From the NCBI GenBank assembly GCA_913055805.1, contig CAJXLF010000007.1:112568-176567 (forward strand): a DNA stretch of 64,000 nucleotides, given 5' to 3'. The notes under the pieces were generated by a model, which was not told the DNA's origin, made no database searches, and saw only the letters and a program-made list of their open reading frames with translations. The translations under genes and the position numbers were made by a program. Source of the DNA: an uncultured Salinisphaerales bacterium. GTDB lineage: Bacteria > Pseudomonadota > Gammaproteobacteria > Nevskiales > CAJXLF01. This document shows, in pieces, positions 49,952 to 61,455 of this stretch; within the stretch, counting starts at the first letter, position 1; every line of letters starts with the position of its first letter.

Positions 49952-50909
49952 TCGCATTGCTGTAGAAAATCGCAGTTATCTCCACATTGCCGTTGGCGTC
50001 GTTGCCGACGGGCAGAACAGAATACTTATCAGTGAACGCAAGGCCGACTGCGCCTATGCCGGCCAATGGGAATTTCCTGGCGGCAAGGTAGAGGTGGGTG
50101 AAGACGTAGCGCAGGCGCTGGCGCGTGAGCTTAACGAAGAACTGGGTCTGAGTGTTCAGCAAGCCCACCCCCTGATCCGTATTCGTCATGAATATCCCGA
50201 CCGGCGTGTGCTATTGGATACCTGGCGCGTGAGCGGCTGGCATGGCCAGCCTGAAAGTCGTGAGGGCCAGCGCTTCGCCTGGGTACCTGCGCAGGAACTG
50301 GACGCTTACCCCATGCTGGCTGCCAATCGTCCCATTGTTCGGGCCGCGCAGCTGCCGGATAGCTACCTGATCACACCTGAATGCGAAGGCGACGGGCAGC
50401 TTTTCCTGCGCACGCTGGAAGCGCGCCTGGCGCAGGGTGTCCGGCTTGTGCGTCTTCGCCAGACGGAGAAAACGGCTGAACAGTATCGCGTGCTGGCCCG
50501 AGCGGCTGCTTCCCTCTGCGATCAGGCCGGTGCACGCCTGATGCTTGATGATCCTGAAAGCGCAGATAATCTGCAGGCGGGTTTACACCTGAATAGCCGG
50601 CAACTGATGGCATGTGCGCAACGCCCAAAGGCGGGTTGCGGCTGGGTGGCCGCGTCCTGCCATAACCAGCAGGAATTACAGCAGGCAGAAAAGCTCGGCT
50701 GTGATTTTGCGGTTCTTGGCGCCGTAGCGACTACCCCCTCTCACCCTGGTATCCAGCCGCTGGGCTGGGAGACATTTGGCCGCCTGGTAGATGCAGTGGG
50801 GTTGCCGGTCTATGCCCTGGGCGGTATGGCGGTGGCTGATCTTGAGCAGGCCTGGCGATCCGGTGCCCAGGGTGTGGCAGCTATTCGCGGTTTGTGGACA
50901 GGTAATTAG
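49932..50909 (+). CDS. Nudix hydrolase (MutT-like) fused to a ThiE-like domain
   Basis: A 325-residue two-domain protein. Residues about 14-140 are a Nudix domain (GKVEVGEDVAQALARELNEELG, matching the Gx5Ex7REUxEEx(G/x) box), as in the 8-oxo-dGTPase MutT. Residues about 150-320 resemble thiamine-phosphate synthase ThiE, with VRLRQTEK, AGLHLNSRQL, CHNQQEL and YALGGM. Several ThiE active-site positions differ: LDDPES instead of the NDR motif, HLNSRQ instead of HLGQ, and TTPSHPG in place of the TPTK pyrophosphate loop. The fusion is common in gammaproteobacteria next to argJ. The MutT activity is plausible; thiamine synthesis is doubtful. ATG 49932 overlaps argJ by 20 bp. Confidence 0.85.
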   Translation: MPSTEADRIAVENRSYLHIAVGVVADGQNRILISERKADCAYAGQWEFPGGKVEVGEDVAQALARELNEELGLSVQQAHPLIRIRHEYPDRRVLLDTWRVSGWHGQPESREGQRFAWVPAQELDAYPMLAANRPIVRAAQLPDSYLITPECEGDGQLFLRTLEARLAQGVRLVRLRQTEKTAEQYRVLARAAASLCDQAGARLMLDDPESADNLQAGLHLNSRQLMACAQRPKAGCGWVAASCHNQQELQQAEKLGCDFAVLGAVATTPSHPGIQPLGWETFGRLVDAVGLPVYALGGMAVADLEQAWRSGAQGVAAIRGLWTGN

Positions 50910-50980
50910 CCATCATTCCGGAATTGCGCAGCACTTATCCGGAATCCATTTGTGCCAGACTTTAACGAAACATCATCGCC

Positions 50981-51042
50981 TGTGGATTTCCGCCCCCGGA
51001 TCGTGGTCCGGGGCAGGCTTCGCGGGAATGACAGGCAGAAGA
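50981..51042 (-). repeat. REP-like palindromic element, long form
   Basis: TGGATTTCCGCC near the left and GCGGGAATGAC at the right form outer arms around a perfect 7-bp hairpin, CCCCGGA with TCCGGGG (near 50995-51014). Read on the minus strand it begins GTCATTCCCGCG, as in the copy at 48658. It lies between convergent mutT-thiE-like and yacG genes, where it could also end transcription. Confidence 0.6.
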
Positions 51043-51061
51043 GAGCAGGAATAACGTCGAG

Positions 51062-51253
51062 TCACTCCCGGTCTTCGCCTTCTCCCTGCGGCGCTTCCTG
51101 ATTCTCTGCCGGCACGCGGTAGCGTTCATCCAGCCAGTCACCCAGGTCAATCATCTTGCATCGTTCCGAGCAAAAGGGCCGCCAGGGGTTTTCCGAACTG
51201 ATACGGCAGGACTTGCCGCACTGCGGACAACGGGCGATACGGGCAGCAGGCAT
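51062..51253 (-). CDS. yacG: DNA gyrase inhibitor / zinc protein YacG
   Basis: YacG is a small zinc protein that binds GyrB and blocks DNA binding in E. coli. The 63-residue product has the four-cysteine zinc knuckle CPQCGKSC...CSERCK and the following [14 protein letters not shown] motif of the family. ATG 51253 is chosen because an upstream start at 51295 would overlap zapD and give an atypical leader. It is the last gene of the pilB-C-D-coaE-zapD-yacG operon, the same order as coaE-zapD-yacG in E. coli. Confidence 0.92.
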   Translation of the reverse strand: MPAARIARCPQCGKSCRISSENPWRPFCSERCKMIDLGDWLDERYRVPAENQEAPQGEGEDRE

Positions 51254-51260
51254 GCCGGGT

Positions 51261-52034
51261 CTAGAGATGGCAGCAGGCCATGCGGAAGCTGACATTGCGT
51301 TGAGTCTGGGAGGCGCTCAGTTTCTTCGTGTCCTGCTCCATGAAGCGAATGGTGCAGCGATGACGCCCTGCGCTGATTTCGGGGTAAAGCGGCACCTGGT
51401 TATCCAGCAGCACGCGGACCATCTGACAGGGTTGCGTCAGGTTATGTACGTAGACACCTCCCTCAGCCTCGAAGCTTTCCGGATCCGCGCTGGTTCTGAA
51501 CAGGCGCAGAATCAGATTCACTGCATGTTCAAAGTGTTCAAGGTTCTGGGACCAGCGGCCGATCTGTTGCTCCCTGGCTTCTTTGCTGCTGTGTAGCCAC
51601 AGATGATAGCCGGGGAGGTCAAAGGAGCAGCTGCCACCGGGAATAGCAGTGCGGTTGGCAATGGCGTTCAGGAAGTCGTTGTCGCGCACCAATGTGCCGT
51701 TGAACTGGGTTTGCATGGACTGCATTCTTTGATGCAGTTGCTCAAGTTCCCTGAGGACGTTTTCCAGGCGGCCATTATCCACGCCAGGACGATTCTGCAG
51801 GCGCTGAAGCTTGAGTACCTGCTCACCCAGTTCCTTGGTGATCTCAGTGCGAATATCGTTGCGGCTCAGGATCGTAAGAATATCCAGCAGGCATAACAGA
51901 TAAGCACGTGTGCCCCACTCACTGTCATCGGCGTGATGGTGAGCGGCTTGCTGGAACAGGTGTTCCAGGCGCAGGAACGTGCGCGCACGTTCATTCAGGG
52001 GTTGCTCAAAGATGAGCTGTTTTGATTCGGACAC
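51261..52034 (-). CDS. zapD: cell division protein ZapD (YacF)
   Basis: ZapD binds the FtsZ C-terminal tail and bundles FtsZ filaments. The 257-residue product begins with a GTG start (52034) and shows [34 protein letters not shown] and a C-terminal beta-rich region ([13 protein letters not shown]) typical of the family. The length is normal (~247). It sits 7 bp upstream of yacG and 71 bp downstream of coaE, as in E. coli. Confidence 0.93.
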   Translation of the reverse strand: MSESKQLIFEQPLNERARTFLRLEHLFQQAAHHHADDSEWGTRAYLLCLLDILTILSRNDIRTEITKELGEQVLKLQRLQNRPGVDNGRLENVLRELEQLHQRMQSMQTQFNGTLVRDNDFLNAIANRTAIPGGSCSFDLPGYHLWLHSSKEAREQQIGRWSQNLEHFEHAVNLILRLFRTSADPESFEAEGGVYVHNLTQPCQMVRVLLDNQVPLYPEISAGRHRCTIRFMEQDTKKLSASQTQRNVSFRMACCHL

Positions 52035-52105
52035 GACTCGTGGTTATCCAGGCAACTGGCGCCCATTGTACTCGTGACGCCCCTTGCATCCAACGCATTG
52101 AGCTT

Positions 52106-52741
52106 TCAGAGTTTTTGTTGGGGCAGTTCAGGAATATCGCCACAGGCATACTGGCGGTAAAATGCATGCAGTTTTTGAACCGGGGCTCTGAGCGCATCCG
52201 GTTCACCTTCGTTGAGAATAATGTCATCCGCAGCCTGCAGCCTTGCGTTGCGGCTATCCTGGCTTTTGAGCATGTTGTTGGCCAGTTCAGTGTCAATCTC
52301 GTCCCTGGCCATGAGGCGCTGGCGCTGGGTTTCCTCACTGCAATCCACGACCAGCAGGCGATCTACCAGATCAGTCCAGCCGAATTTGACCAGCAGGGGA
52401 ATCATCAGAACGCAATAATAGTGTCGCTCGATGGCTTCGTCGCGCAGCTCCAGCAGGCGTTGGCGGATAAGCGGATGCAGGATCGCCTCAAGTTCCAGGC
52501 GCGCTGCGGGGTTGGCAAAGACGCGTTCCCGCATGCGCCGGCGGTCCATCTGGCCGGTTTCATCCAGAATGTCAGCGCCAAAATGGGCGACCAGTGCGTT
52601 AAGTCCTGCGGCACCGGGTTGAACGATATCGCGGGATACCTGGTCAGCATCAATAACGGGAACTCCAAGCTCCGCGAAAAACGCACCCACCAGGGATTTC
52701 CCACTGGCGATGCCTCCAGTCAATCCAACCGTGAATGACAT
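52106..52741 (-). CDS. coaE: dephospho-CoA kinase CoaE
   Basis: CoaE phosphorylates dephospho-CoA, the last step of CoA synthesis. The 211-residue P-loop protein has GLTGGIASGKS (Walker A), the VIDADQVSRDIV motif and the HPLIRQR segment. The family is about 200 residues. It starts 3 bp after the pilD stop and is probably transcribed with the pil genes. Confidence 0.95.
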   Translation of the reverse strand: MSFTVGLTGGIASGKSLVGAFFAELGVPVIDADQVSRDIVQPGAAGLNALVAHFGADILDETGQMDRRRMRERVFANPAARLELEAILHPLIRQRLLELRDEAIERHYYCVLMIPLLVKFGWTDLVDRLLVVDCSEETQRQRLMARDEIDTELANNMLKSQDSRNARLQAADDIILNEGEPDALRAPVQKLHAFYRQYACGDIPELPQQKL

Positions 52742-52744
52742 GCT

Positions 52745-53617
52745 TCAGGCGATGCCGGAAACGGACCAGTACCAGGCGACCAGCCGGTCGCCAGCCACCA
52801 GCGCCAGCCAGCCCGCTGCCGCCAGAAAAGGGCCGAACGGAATCGCACGGTCTTCCGGCAGCTTGCGCAAAAGCAGCAGCACGGTGGCGGTTGCCGCGCC
52901 TGTTACGGAAGAAAGCAAAACGATCAGGGGCAGTGATTGCCAACCCAGCCAGGCACCGAAAAGGGCAAAAAGCTTGAAGTCTCCGAAGCCCATGCCTTCC
53001 TTGCCTGTGAGAAGGCGGAAAGCCTGATAAACGAGCCACAGGCTCATATAGCCGATGACCGCGCCAAGAATGCTGTCTACGGTATTGGTAAACAGGCCGG
53101 TCACGCTTAAAAGCAGCCCCAGCCATAGAAAGGGCAGTGTAATGTCGTCGGGCAGTAACTGATGATGCAGGTCGATAACTGCCAGGGCGATTAGCGCCCA
53201 GGTCAGGAACAGAGCCGCCAGTGCCTGCCAGGACCAGCCGAAGTTCCAGACGATGACGACAGACAGAATCCCCGTGAGCAATTCCACCAGTGGATATTGC
53301 AGCGAGATACGTGTCTTGCATTGTTTGCACCGGCCACCCAGCAGCAAGTAGCTGATCACGGGAATGTTCTGCCAAGGTTTGATGGCTGCCTTGCAGTGTG
53401 GGCAACAGGAGTTCGGCTTGATCAGGGAGACAGGTTCAGTCGGCTTGAGGCTCTCGTCTTCCAGCAGTTCTGCACATTCCATGCGCCAGGTCTGCTCCAT
53501 CATTCTTGGCAAACGTGCAATTACAACGTTGAGGAAACTGCCGATGCACAGGCCCAGCAGAAAGGTACAGGCAGCCAGAAACTCAGGCGAAGCCTGAAGA
53601 TGTGAAAGCAGGGACAT
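52745..53617 (-). CDS. pilD: type IV prepilin peptidase / N-methyltransferase PilD
   Basis: PilD cleaves and N-methylates prepilins and type II secretion pseudopilins at the inner membrane. The 290-residue polytopic protein has the N-terminal cytoplasmic zinc-type domain with four cysteines (CCPHCK and CKQC), and both catalytic aspartate sites: the AVIDLHHQLLPDD region and GMGFGDFKL. This is the full-length bifunctional form. It follows pilC by 5 bp and precedes coaE by 3 bp. Confidence 0.95.
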   Translation of the reverse strand: MSLLSHLQASPEFLAACTFLLGLCIGSFLNVVIARLPRMMEQTWRMECAELLEDESLKPTEPVSLIKPNSCCPHCKAAIKPWQNIPVISYLLLGGRCKQCKTRISLQYPLVELLTGILSVVIVWNFGWSWQALAALFLTWALIALAVIDLHHQLLPDDITLPFLWLGLLLSVTGLFTNTVDSILGAVIGYMSLWLVYQAFRLLTGKEGMGFGDFKLFALFGAWLGWQSLPLIVLLSSVTGAATATVLLLLRKLPEDRAIPFGPFLAAAGWLALVAGDRLVAWYWSVSGIA

Positions 53618-53622
53618 GGTGT

Positions 53623-54858
53623 TTATACGACGGCGCCGAGCTTGAATATAGGCAGATACATGGAGATCACCAGGCCACCGACCATGACGCCGATAATGGC
53701 CATGATTATGGGCTCGAGCAGACTGCTTAGCGCATCGACCAGGTTGTCGACCTCGGCCTCGTAGAAGTCGGCGACTTTAGCGCACATGGCATCCAGCGCA
53801 CCGGATTCTTCACCGATGGCAACCATTTGTACGGCCATATTGGGGAACAATTGCGTCTGGTTCATGGCAAGCTGCAGCTGCAGGCCGGTAGCAACCTGTT
53901 CGCGTATTTCATATATGGCCTCTTCGAAAATGATGTTGCCAGAGGCCTTTGCCACGGACTCCAGTGCTTCAACCAGGGGTACGCCGGCAGCGAACATTGT
54001 GGAAAGGGTGCGGGCAAAGCGTGCGACGGCCGCCTTATAGAAAATATCACCAACGATGGGCAGCTTGAGTTGCAGGCGGTGTAGCGTGGTCCTGAATTTT
54101 CGTGATCGTTTATGGCCCTCAACAGCGACAAATATGGTGCCGCCAATAATCAGCAAGATCATCCACCACCAGGCTTGTAAAAATTCCGATAAGCCGATGA
54201 CAAAGAGGGTGAATGCAGGAAGGTCAGCGCCGAAGCCCTGGAACAGTTCCTGGAACGTGGGCACCACAAAATAGAGCAGGATAGCGGTCACGATAAAGGC
54301 CACGACAATCACTGCCGTCGGGTAAAACATCGCTTTCTTGACCTTGGCCTTGAGCGCTTCCGTTTTTTCCTTGTAAACGGCGATCTTGTCCAGAAGTGCT
54401 TCGAGCGTACCGGATTTTTCACCGGCTTCCACCAGATTCACAAACAGGTCGTCAAAATATACGGGGTGTTTGCCGAGTGCTTCGGCGAGCGTTCCGCCCG
54501 CTTCGATGTCGTTCTTGATTTTTCCGACCAGTTCTCTCACGGAAGGGTTTTCATGTCCCTGAGCCACTAGTTGCAGGGCTTGTACCAATGGCACGCCAGC
54601 TTTCATCATCGTGGCCAACTGTCTGGCGAAGATGGCGATGTCACCGGACTTGATCTTTTTCTTGCGGGGCGCAAATAACGCAGATTGCTGGTTGACCTTG
54701 CTGGGGTTAATCCCCTGCTTGCGCAACATCGCACGAACAAGCGCATCGTTGGAGGCAACGGTTTGCCCCTTGATGCGTTTGCCCTTTCTGTCGGTGCCCT
54801 CCCACAGATAGGTCTTTTCCTTGGTGACCTTGGCCGTCGCCTTTGCTGTCGTTGCCAT
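53623..54858 (-). CDS. pilC: type IV pilus inner-membrane platform protein PilC
   Basis: PilC is the platform protein linking the PilB/PilT motors to the pilus. The 411-residue protein has two homologous T2SF F domains (about residues 75-200 and 280-400) and three membrane segments, with FARQLATMMKAGVPLVQAL and FARTLSTMFAAGVPLVEALE at equivalent places in each half. It has the long cytoplasmic N-terminal segment (KGKRIKGQTVASNDALVRA) expected of PilC. It is located between pilB and pilD. Confidence 0.96.
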   Translation of the reverse strand: MATTAKATAKVTKEKTYLWEGTDRKGKRIKGQTVASNDALVRAMLRKQGINPSKVNQQSALFAPRKKKIKSGDIAIFARQLATMMKAGVPLVQALQLVAQGHENPSVRELVGKIKNDIEAGGTLAEALGKHPVYFDDLFVNLVEAGEKSGTLEALLDKIAVYKEKTEALKAKVKKAMFYPTAVIVVAFIVTAILLYFVVPTFQELFQGFGADLPAFTLFVIGLSEFLQAWWWMILLIIGGTIFVAVEGHKRSRKFRTTLHRLQLKLPIVGDIFYKAAVARFARTLSTMFAAGVPLVEALESVAKASGNIIFEEAIYEIREQVATGLQLQLAMNQTQLFPNMAVQMVAIGEESGALDAMCAKVADFYEAEVDNLVDALSSLLEPIIMAIIGVMVGGLVISMYLPIFKLGAVV

Positions 54859-54869
54859 AGTGCTCGCCG

Positions 54870-56588
54870 TTACTCAACCGTTACACGATTTACTTCTGTC
54901 AGGCTGGTGATGCCCGCCCTGATTTTGTTCAGCCCTGCTTCCCTGAGGTTGATGACGCCGTCAGCCTGGGCCTGATCCTCGATCTGCATGGCGTTACCAC
55001 CCTCCATGATGATGCGCCCGATTTTTTCAGTGACCGGCATCACCTGATAGATGCCGACGCGGCCTTTATAGCCTTCATTGCATTGGTCGCAGCCTACCGG
55101 ACCCTGGATGGTCAGTTCATCCAGTTCGTCTTCCCTGAAACCTTCTTTTAATAGTTCTTCCCGGGGTATTTCTACCGGCTGTTTGCAGTTCTCACAGAGT
55201 CGCCGGAGCAGGCGCTGGGCAATGATGAGGTTGACCGAAGAGGCGATGTTATAGGCCGGAACACCCATGTTGACCAGGCGCGTTAAAGTCTGCGGAGCGT
55301 CATTGGTATGCAGGGTAGAGAGTACAAGGTGACCTGTCTGTGCGGCCTTGATGGCGATTTCTGCGGTTTCCAGGTCACGAATCTCACCCACCATGATGAC
55401 ATCCGGATCCTGACGCAAAAAGGCACGTAGTGCCGAGGCAAATGTCAGGCCGACTTTGGGGTTTACATGCACCTGGTTGATGCCTTCAACATTGATTTCC
55501 ACCGGATCTTCGGCCGTGGAAATGTTTCTATCCGTTGTATTCAGTATATTCAGGCCTGTGTACAGCGATACCGATTTACCACTGCCTGTGGGGCCGGTGA
55601 CCAGAATCATGCCGTAGGCTTTTTCCAGATTGTTCAGGTAGAGCTGTTTCTGCTCGGCTTCATAACCCAGAACGTCAATGCCCAGGCGGGCCACGGATGA
55701 ATCCAGAATACGCATCACCACTTTTTCGCCCCACAGGGTGGGGCAGGTGCTGACACGAAAATCGATAGATTTGGTTTTCGACAAGTTAAGCTTGATACGG
55801 CCGTCCTGGGGGACACGGCGTTCTGCAAGGTCCAGACGGGACAGGACCTTTAATCTGGCAGATAGGCGATTGCCCAATGCTGCGGGTGGGTTGGCGACTT
55901 CCTGAAGTACACCATCAAGACGGAGACGCACGCGGTATTTCTTTTCATAGGGTTCGAAATGAATGTCCGAAGCCCCTTTGTTAATGGCGTCCAGCAGGAT
56001 CTTGTTAACGAACCTGACAACCGGGGCATCTTCGGTTTCACCTACAGTGACTTCCTTAGTTTCTTCTTCTTCACCCGAAGAGAGATCGATATTTTCGAGA
56101 TCGGTGTCTTCCAGATCCGACAGGGTAGTGTCATTCGCACTGATCGCTTCGTCGATGGCCACCTGAAGCTTGTCGACTTCTACCAGAATCGGCTCTACCA
56201 CCATGCCCGTCGAGAACTTGATTTCGTCCAGGGCGGGCAGGTTAGTGGGATCGGCGATGGCGACATACAATTTCTTGTTCCGCCTGACCAGGGGTAGCGC
56301 ATTGTGCTTGCGTATCAGTTTTTCACTGACTTTTTCGGCCTCAGACTGAGACAGGTCAAAAGCTTTCAAATCGATGATTGGCAAACCGAATTCCCGGCCC
56401 GCTATTTCGGCCAGGCGTGCGGCAGAAATTTTTTTGTTATCAACGAGATAGCTGAACAGGGAAAGGCGTTTTTTTCTTGCTTCGGTTTGTGCGGCCTGGA
56501 TCTGGTCAGTGTCCAGCACACGCTCAGACACAAGCCTCTGGGCGAGGCCAGTCAAATTCGCGGTGGCTGCGTCTCCTACAGTGGCCAT
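54870..56588 (-). CDS. pilB: type IV pilus assembly ATPase PilB
   Basis: PilB is the hexameric ATPase powering pilus extension. The 572-residue protein has an MshEN/T2SE N-terminal region (to about residue 150), Walker A GPTGSGKS (near residue 331), the Asp/His boxes with EDPVEI and GEIRDLETAEIA, and a four-cysteine zinc site (CENC and CDQC). ATG 56588 is preferred to a TTG two codons earlier. It is the first gene of the minus-strand pil operon. No pilA is adjacent; the space where pilin usually lies is taken by the pse cassette. Confidence 0.96.
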   Translation of the reverse strand: MATVGDAATANLTGLAQRLVSERVLDTDQIQAAQTEARKKRLSLFSYLVDNKKISAARLAEIAGREFGLPIIDLKAFDLSQSEAEKVSEKLIRKHNALPLVRRNKKLYVAIADPTNLPALDEIKFSTGMVVEPILVEVDKLQVAIDEAISANDTTLSDLEDTDLENIDLSSGEEEETKEVTVGETEDAPVVRFVNKILLDAINKGASDIHFEPYEKKYRVRLRLDGVLQEVANPPAALGNRLSARLKVLSRLDLAERRVPQDGRIKLNLSKTKSIDFRVSTCPTLWGEKVVMRILDSSVARLGIDVLGYEAEQKQLYLNNLEKAYGMILVTGPTGSGKSVSLYTGLNILNTTDRNISTAEDPVEINVEGINQVHVNPKVGLTFASALRAFLRQDPDVIMVGEIRDLETAEIAIKAAQTGHLVLSTLHTNDAPQTLTRLVNMGVPAYNIASSVNLIIAQRLLRRLCENCKQPVEIPREELLKEGFREDELDELTIQGPVGCDQCNEGYKGRVGIYQVMPVTEKIGRIIMEGGNAMQIEDQAQADGVINLREAGLNKIRAGITSLTEVNRVTVE

Positions 56589-59032
<2,444 letters not shown>

Positions 59033-59036
<4 letters not shown>

Positions 59037-59734
59037 TATTGGCTGTAATACCAGCCCGTGGCGGCAGTAAAAGAATTCCCCGCAAGAATATAAAGGATTT
59101 TTGTGGGAGGCCAATAATCACTTATTCCATAGAGGCGGCTTTGCTGTCTGGTTGTTTTGACCGTGTGATTGTCTCAACAGATGATGAGGAAATTGCTTCA
59201 GTAGCAATAGAATCTGGAGCTGAAGTTCCTTTTGTTCGTCCTGATCACTTATCCGATGATTATACCGGAACCATTCCTGTCATTAAGCATGCGATTCAAG
59301 AAATCTCGCTTGGGAGTGTTAAGCCTGAGTTTGTATGCTGTATATATCCAACAGCACCGCTATTGAGCGTGAGATATGTCCATGATGCGTTGAAGGCTGT
59401 ACGGGAAACGAATGCTGATTACGCTATTTCGGTTACGAGTTATCCATTTCCGATTCAGCGTTCCGTACGTGTTTCTTCGAACGGAAGACTTGAAATGTTG
59501 TGTCCGGAGTACTTTCCGAGCCGTTCTCAGGACTTAGAAGAGTTTTTTCATGATGCCGGACAGTTCTATGCGGGGAGGGCTTGCGCCTGGCTGAACGAAA
59601 AAAAGTTTTTTGATTCTGGATCGATACCGATCAGAATTCCACGCCACCGAGTACAGGATATTGATACTGTAGAAGATTGGGTGAGGGCAGAAATGCTTTT
59701 TAAACTCCTGGCCGAGTCAGATGCCGCGATATGA
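59033..59734 (+). CDS. pseF: pseudaminic acid cytidylyltransferase PseF
   Basis: PseF activates pseudaminic acid as CMP-Pse, the donor for glycosyltransferases. The 233-residue protein has the CMP-nonulosonate synthetase motif IPARGGSKRIPRKNI, the VIVSTDDEEI and PFVRPDHLSDDYTGT segments, and EFFHDAGQFYAG typical of PseF. It is in the usual cassette, overlapping pseC (ATGA) and pseG. Confidence 0.93.
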
Positions 59735-60804
59735 ATTTTGCTTTTCGGGTTGATGCCTCAATAGAAATAGGAACCGGACACTTGTTTCGGTGCTTGACTC
59801 TGGCTTCATTATTGAGAGACGGTGGACATTTATGCATATTCATTATTCGTAGGCGTAATGGAAATTTAGCTGATTTTGTCAGATCAAAAGATTTCATGGT
59901 CCATGAGTTGTGTGAGAAACCAGAGGTAACAGATGAGGGGGGGCATGAAGGTTGGTTAGGTTGCGACTGGTATACCGATGCTCATGAGACGTGTGAAGTT
60001 CTTAAAAACGTAGAGACCGATTGGTTAATCGTCGATCACTATGCAATTGATGCAAAGTGGGAGGAGTACTCATACAAATTTTGTGGAAAATTAATGGTAA
60101 TCGATGATCTGGCTGATCGGAAACATCATTGTGATTTGCTCTTGGATCAAAACCTTGGAAGAGTAGCCGCAGACTACGCTCATTTGATTTCTCGTGATGC
60201 GGTGCAACTTCTTGGACCGAAGTATGCTTTGCTCAGAGAAGAATTTCTGAAATGTCGTAAGGCACAGGGTCAAAACTTGACCAGGACACGACTCCACAGA
60301 ATATTAATCGCTATGGGTGGAACGGACCCTCACAATATAACCTGCCAGATACTCAAGGATATTTCGGAGTCTGATTTTCTGGATGATGTGACCTTGACTG
60401 TCGTCTTGGGGCTGTCCGCGCCTCACAAATCTGCCGTAAAAGATAAAACAAAAAAAATGAAACAACCAATTCGTTTATTAGTTGGCATCTCTAATATAGC
60501 GGATGAGATGCAGCGAGCTGATTTAGCTATTGGAGCTCCTGGCTCAAGTTCTTGGGAGCGTTGCTGCGTAGGGCTACCTACTATCTTGGCGGCTTTTGCA
60601 AATAATCAGCTGTCAATTCAGAAACATCTGGTTGCAGGTGGTGCCGCCCTTGAAGCAAAAAAGAAATCGGGCGGTGAATTTGATTTCAAAGGCGCGATTC
60701 ATCAGTTTGTTCAAAAGCCAGGTTTACTTGCTCAGATGTCAGCGGCTAGTGCCACTATCTGTGATGGAGAGGGTGGAAATCGGGTTTTGGCAGCTATGGT
60801 TTAG
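59731..60804 (+). CDS. pseG: UDP-2,4-diacetamido-2,4,6-trideoxy-L-altropyranose hydrolase PseG
   Basis: PseG removes UDP from the diamino sugar before condensation with PEP. The 357-residue GT-B-fold hydrolase has FRVDASIEIGTGHLFRCLTL with the catalytic histidine, LIVDHYAIDAKWE, ILIAMGGTDPHN and AIGAPGSSSWERCCVGLP. It has no C-terminal GNAT domain, so the PseH acetyltransferase is not fused here as it is in some species. It overlaps pseF by ATGA and ends 6 bp before the first formyltransferase-like gene. Confidence 0.93.
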   Translation: MNFAFRVDASIEIGTGHLFRCLTLASLLRDGGHLCIFIIRRRNGNLADFVRSKDFMVHELCEKPEVTDEGGHEGWLGCDWYTDAHETCEVLKNVETDWLIVDHYAIDAKWEEYSYKFCGKLMVIDDLADRKHHCDLLLDQNLGRVAADYAHLISRDAVQLLGPKYALLREEFLKCRKAQGQNLTRTRLHRILIAMGGTDPHNITCQILKDISESDFLDDVTLTVVLGLSAPHKSAVKDKTKKMKQPIRLLVGISNIADEMQRADLAIGAPGSSSWERCCVGLPTILAAFANNQLSIQKHLVAGGAALEAKKKSGGEFDFKGAIHQFVQKPGLLAQMSAASATICDGEGGNRVLAAMV

Positions 60805-60810
60805 CTAATC

Positions 60811-61437
60811 ATGCTATCTATTCTTGTTGATAACGATTCCTGGATTCTACCCTACGCTATTGATCTGGAGGATTGGCTGAGGCGTCGAGGGGAGCAGGTG
60901 AAGTTGGTTAGGGCAGCTAGCGATATACCTGATGGCGAAGTGTGTTTTTTGTTGGGCTGTACGCAAGTGGTTGCGTCGGAGTTTTTGTCTAGAAACAAGC
61001 ACAATTTGGTAGTGCACGAAAGCGATTTGCCGAGAGGGCGGGGTTTTGCGCCCATGGCTTGGCAGATTCTAGAAGGAAAAAATGACATACCTGTATGTTT
61101 GGTTGAGGCAAGTCGGGGTGAGCCCGATGCCGGGCCAGTATGGCTGCGTGATGTTATTCACTTACAAGGTCAAGAGTTGAATAAAGAATGGCGCCATATT
61201 CAGGGGTTGAAAACCCTTGAATTGTGTCAGCGCTTTTTAATCGAATATGAAGATTTGAAACCGGTGCCACAAGTAGGTAAACCAAGTTGGTATCCGCGTA
61301 GAACACCGAAAGACAGTCAGTTGGATCCGGATAAATCTTTGTGCGAACAGATTAATTTATTGAGAATTGTCGATAATGAGCGATATCCAGCTTATTTCAT
61401 GTTTGGAAAAAGAAAAATTCTTATTCGTGCCGAGTGA
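60811..61437 (+). CDS. formyltransferase-like protein, paralogue 1
   Basis: A 208-residue protein resembling the catalytic part of formyltetrahydrofolate-dependent formyltransferases: HESDLPRGRGFAPMAWQIL matches the H-x-S-x-LP-x-x-RG loop, and EPDAGPVWLRD matches the D-x-GP substrate loop. The Asn two residues before the His of the usual N-x-H motif is replaced by Val. A C-terminal module (RIVDNERYPAYFMFGKRKILI) is shared with the next gene. It sits where PseH would be needed, between pseG and pseI. N-formylation of an amino sugar is inferred; activity cannot be assumed given the changed residue. Confidence 0.7.
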   Translation: MLSILVDNDSWILPYAIDLEDWLRRRGEQVKLVRAASDIPDGEVCFLLGCTQVVASEFLSRNKHNLVVHESDLPRGRGFAPMAWQILEGKNDIPVCLVEASRGEPDAGPVWLRDVIHLQGQELNKEWRHIQGLKTLELCQRFLIEYEDLKPVPQVGKPSWYPRRTPKDSQLDPDKSLCEQINLLRIVDNERYPAYFMFGKRKILIRAE

Positions 61438-61455
61438 GAGTGGAAAGTTGTTTCT

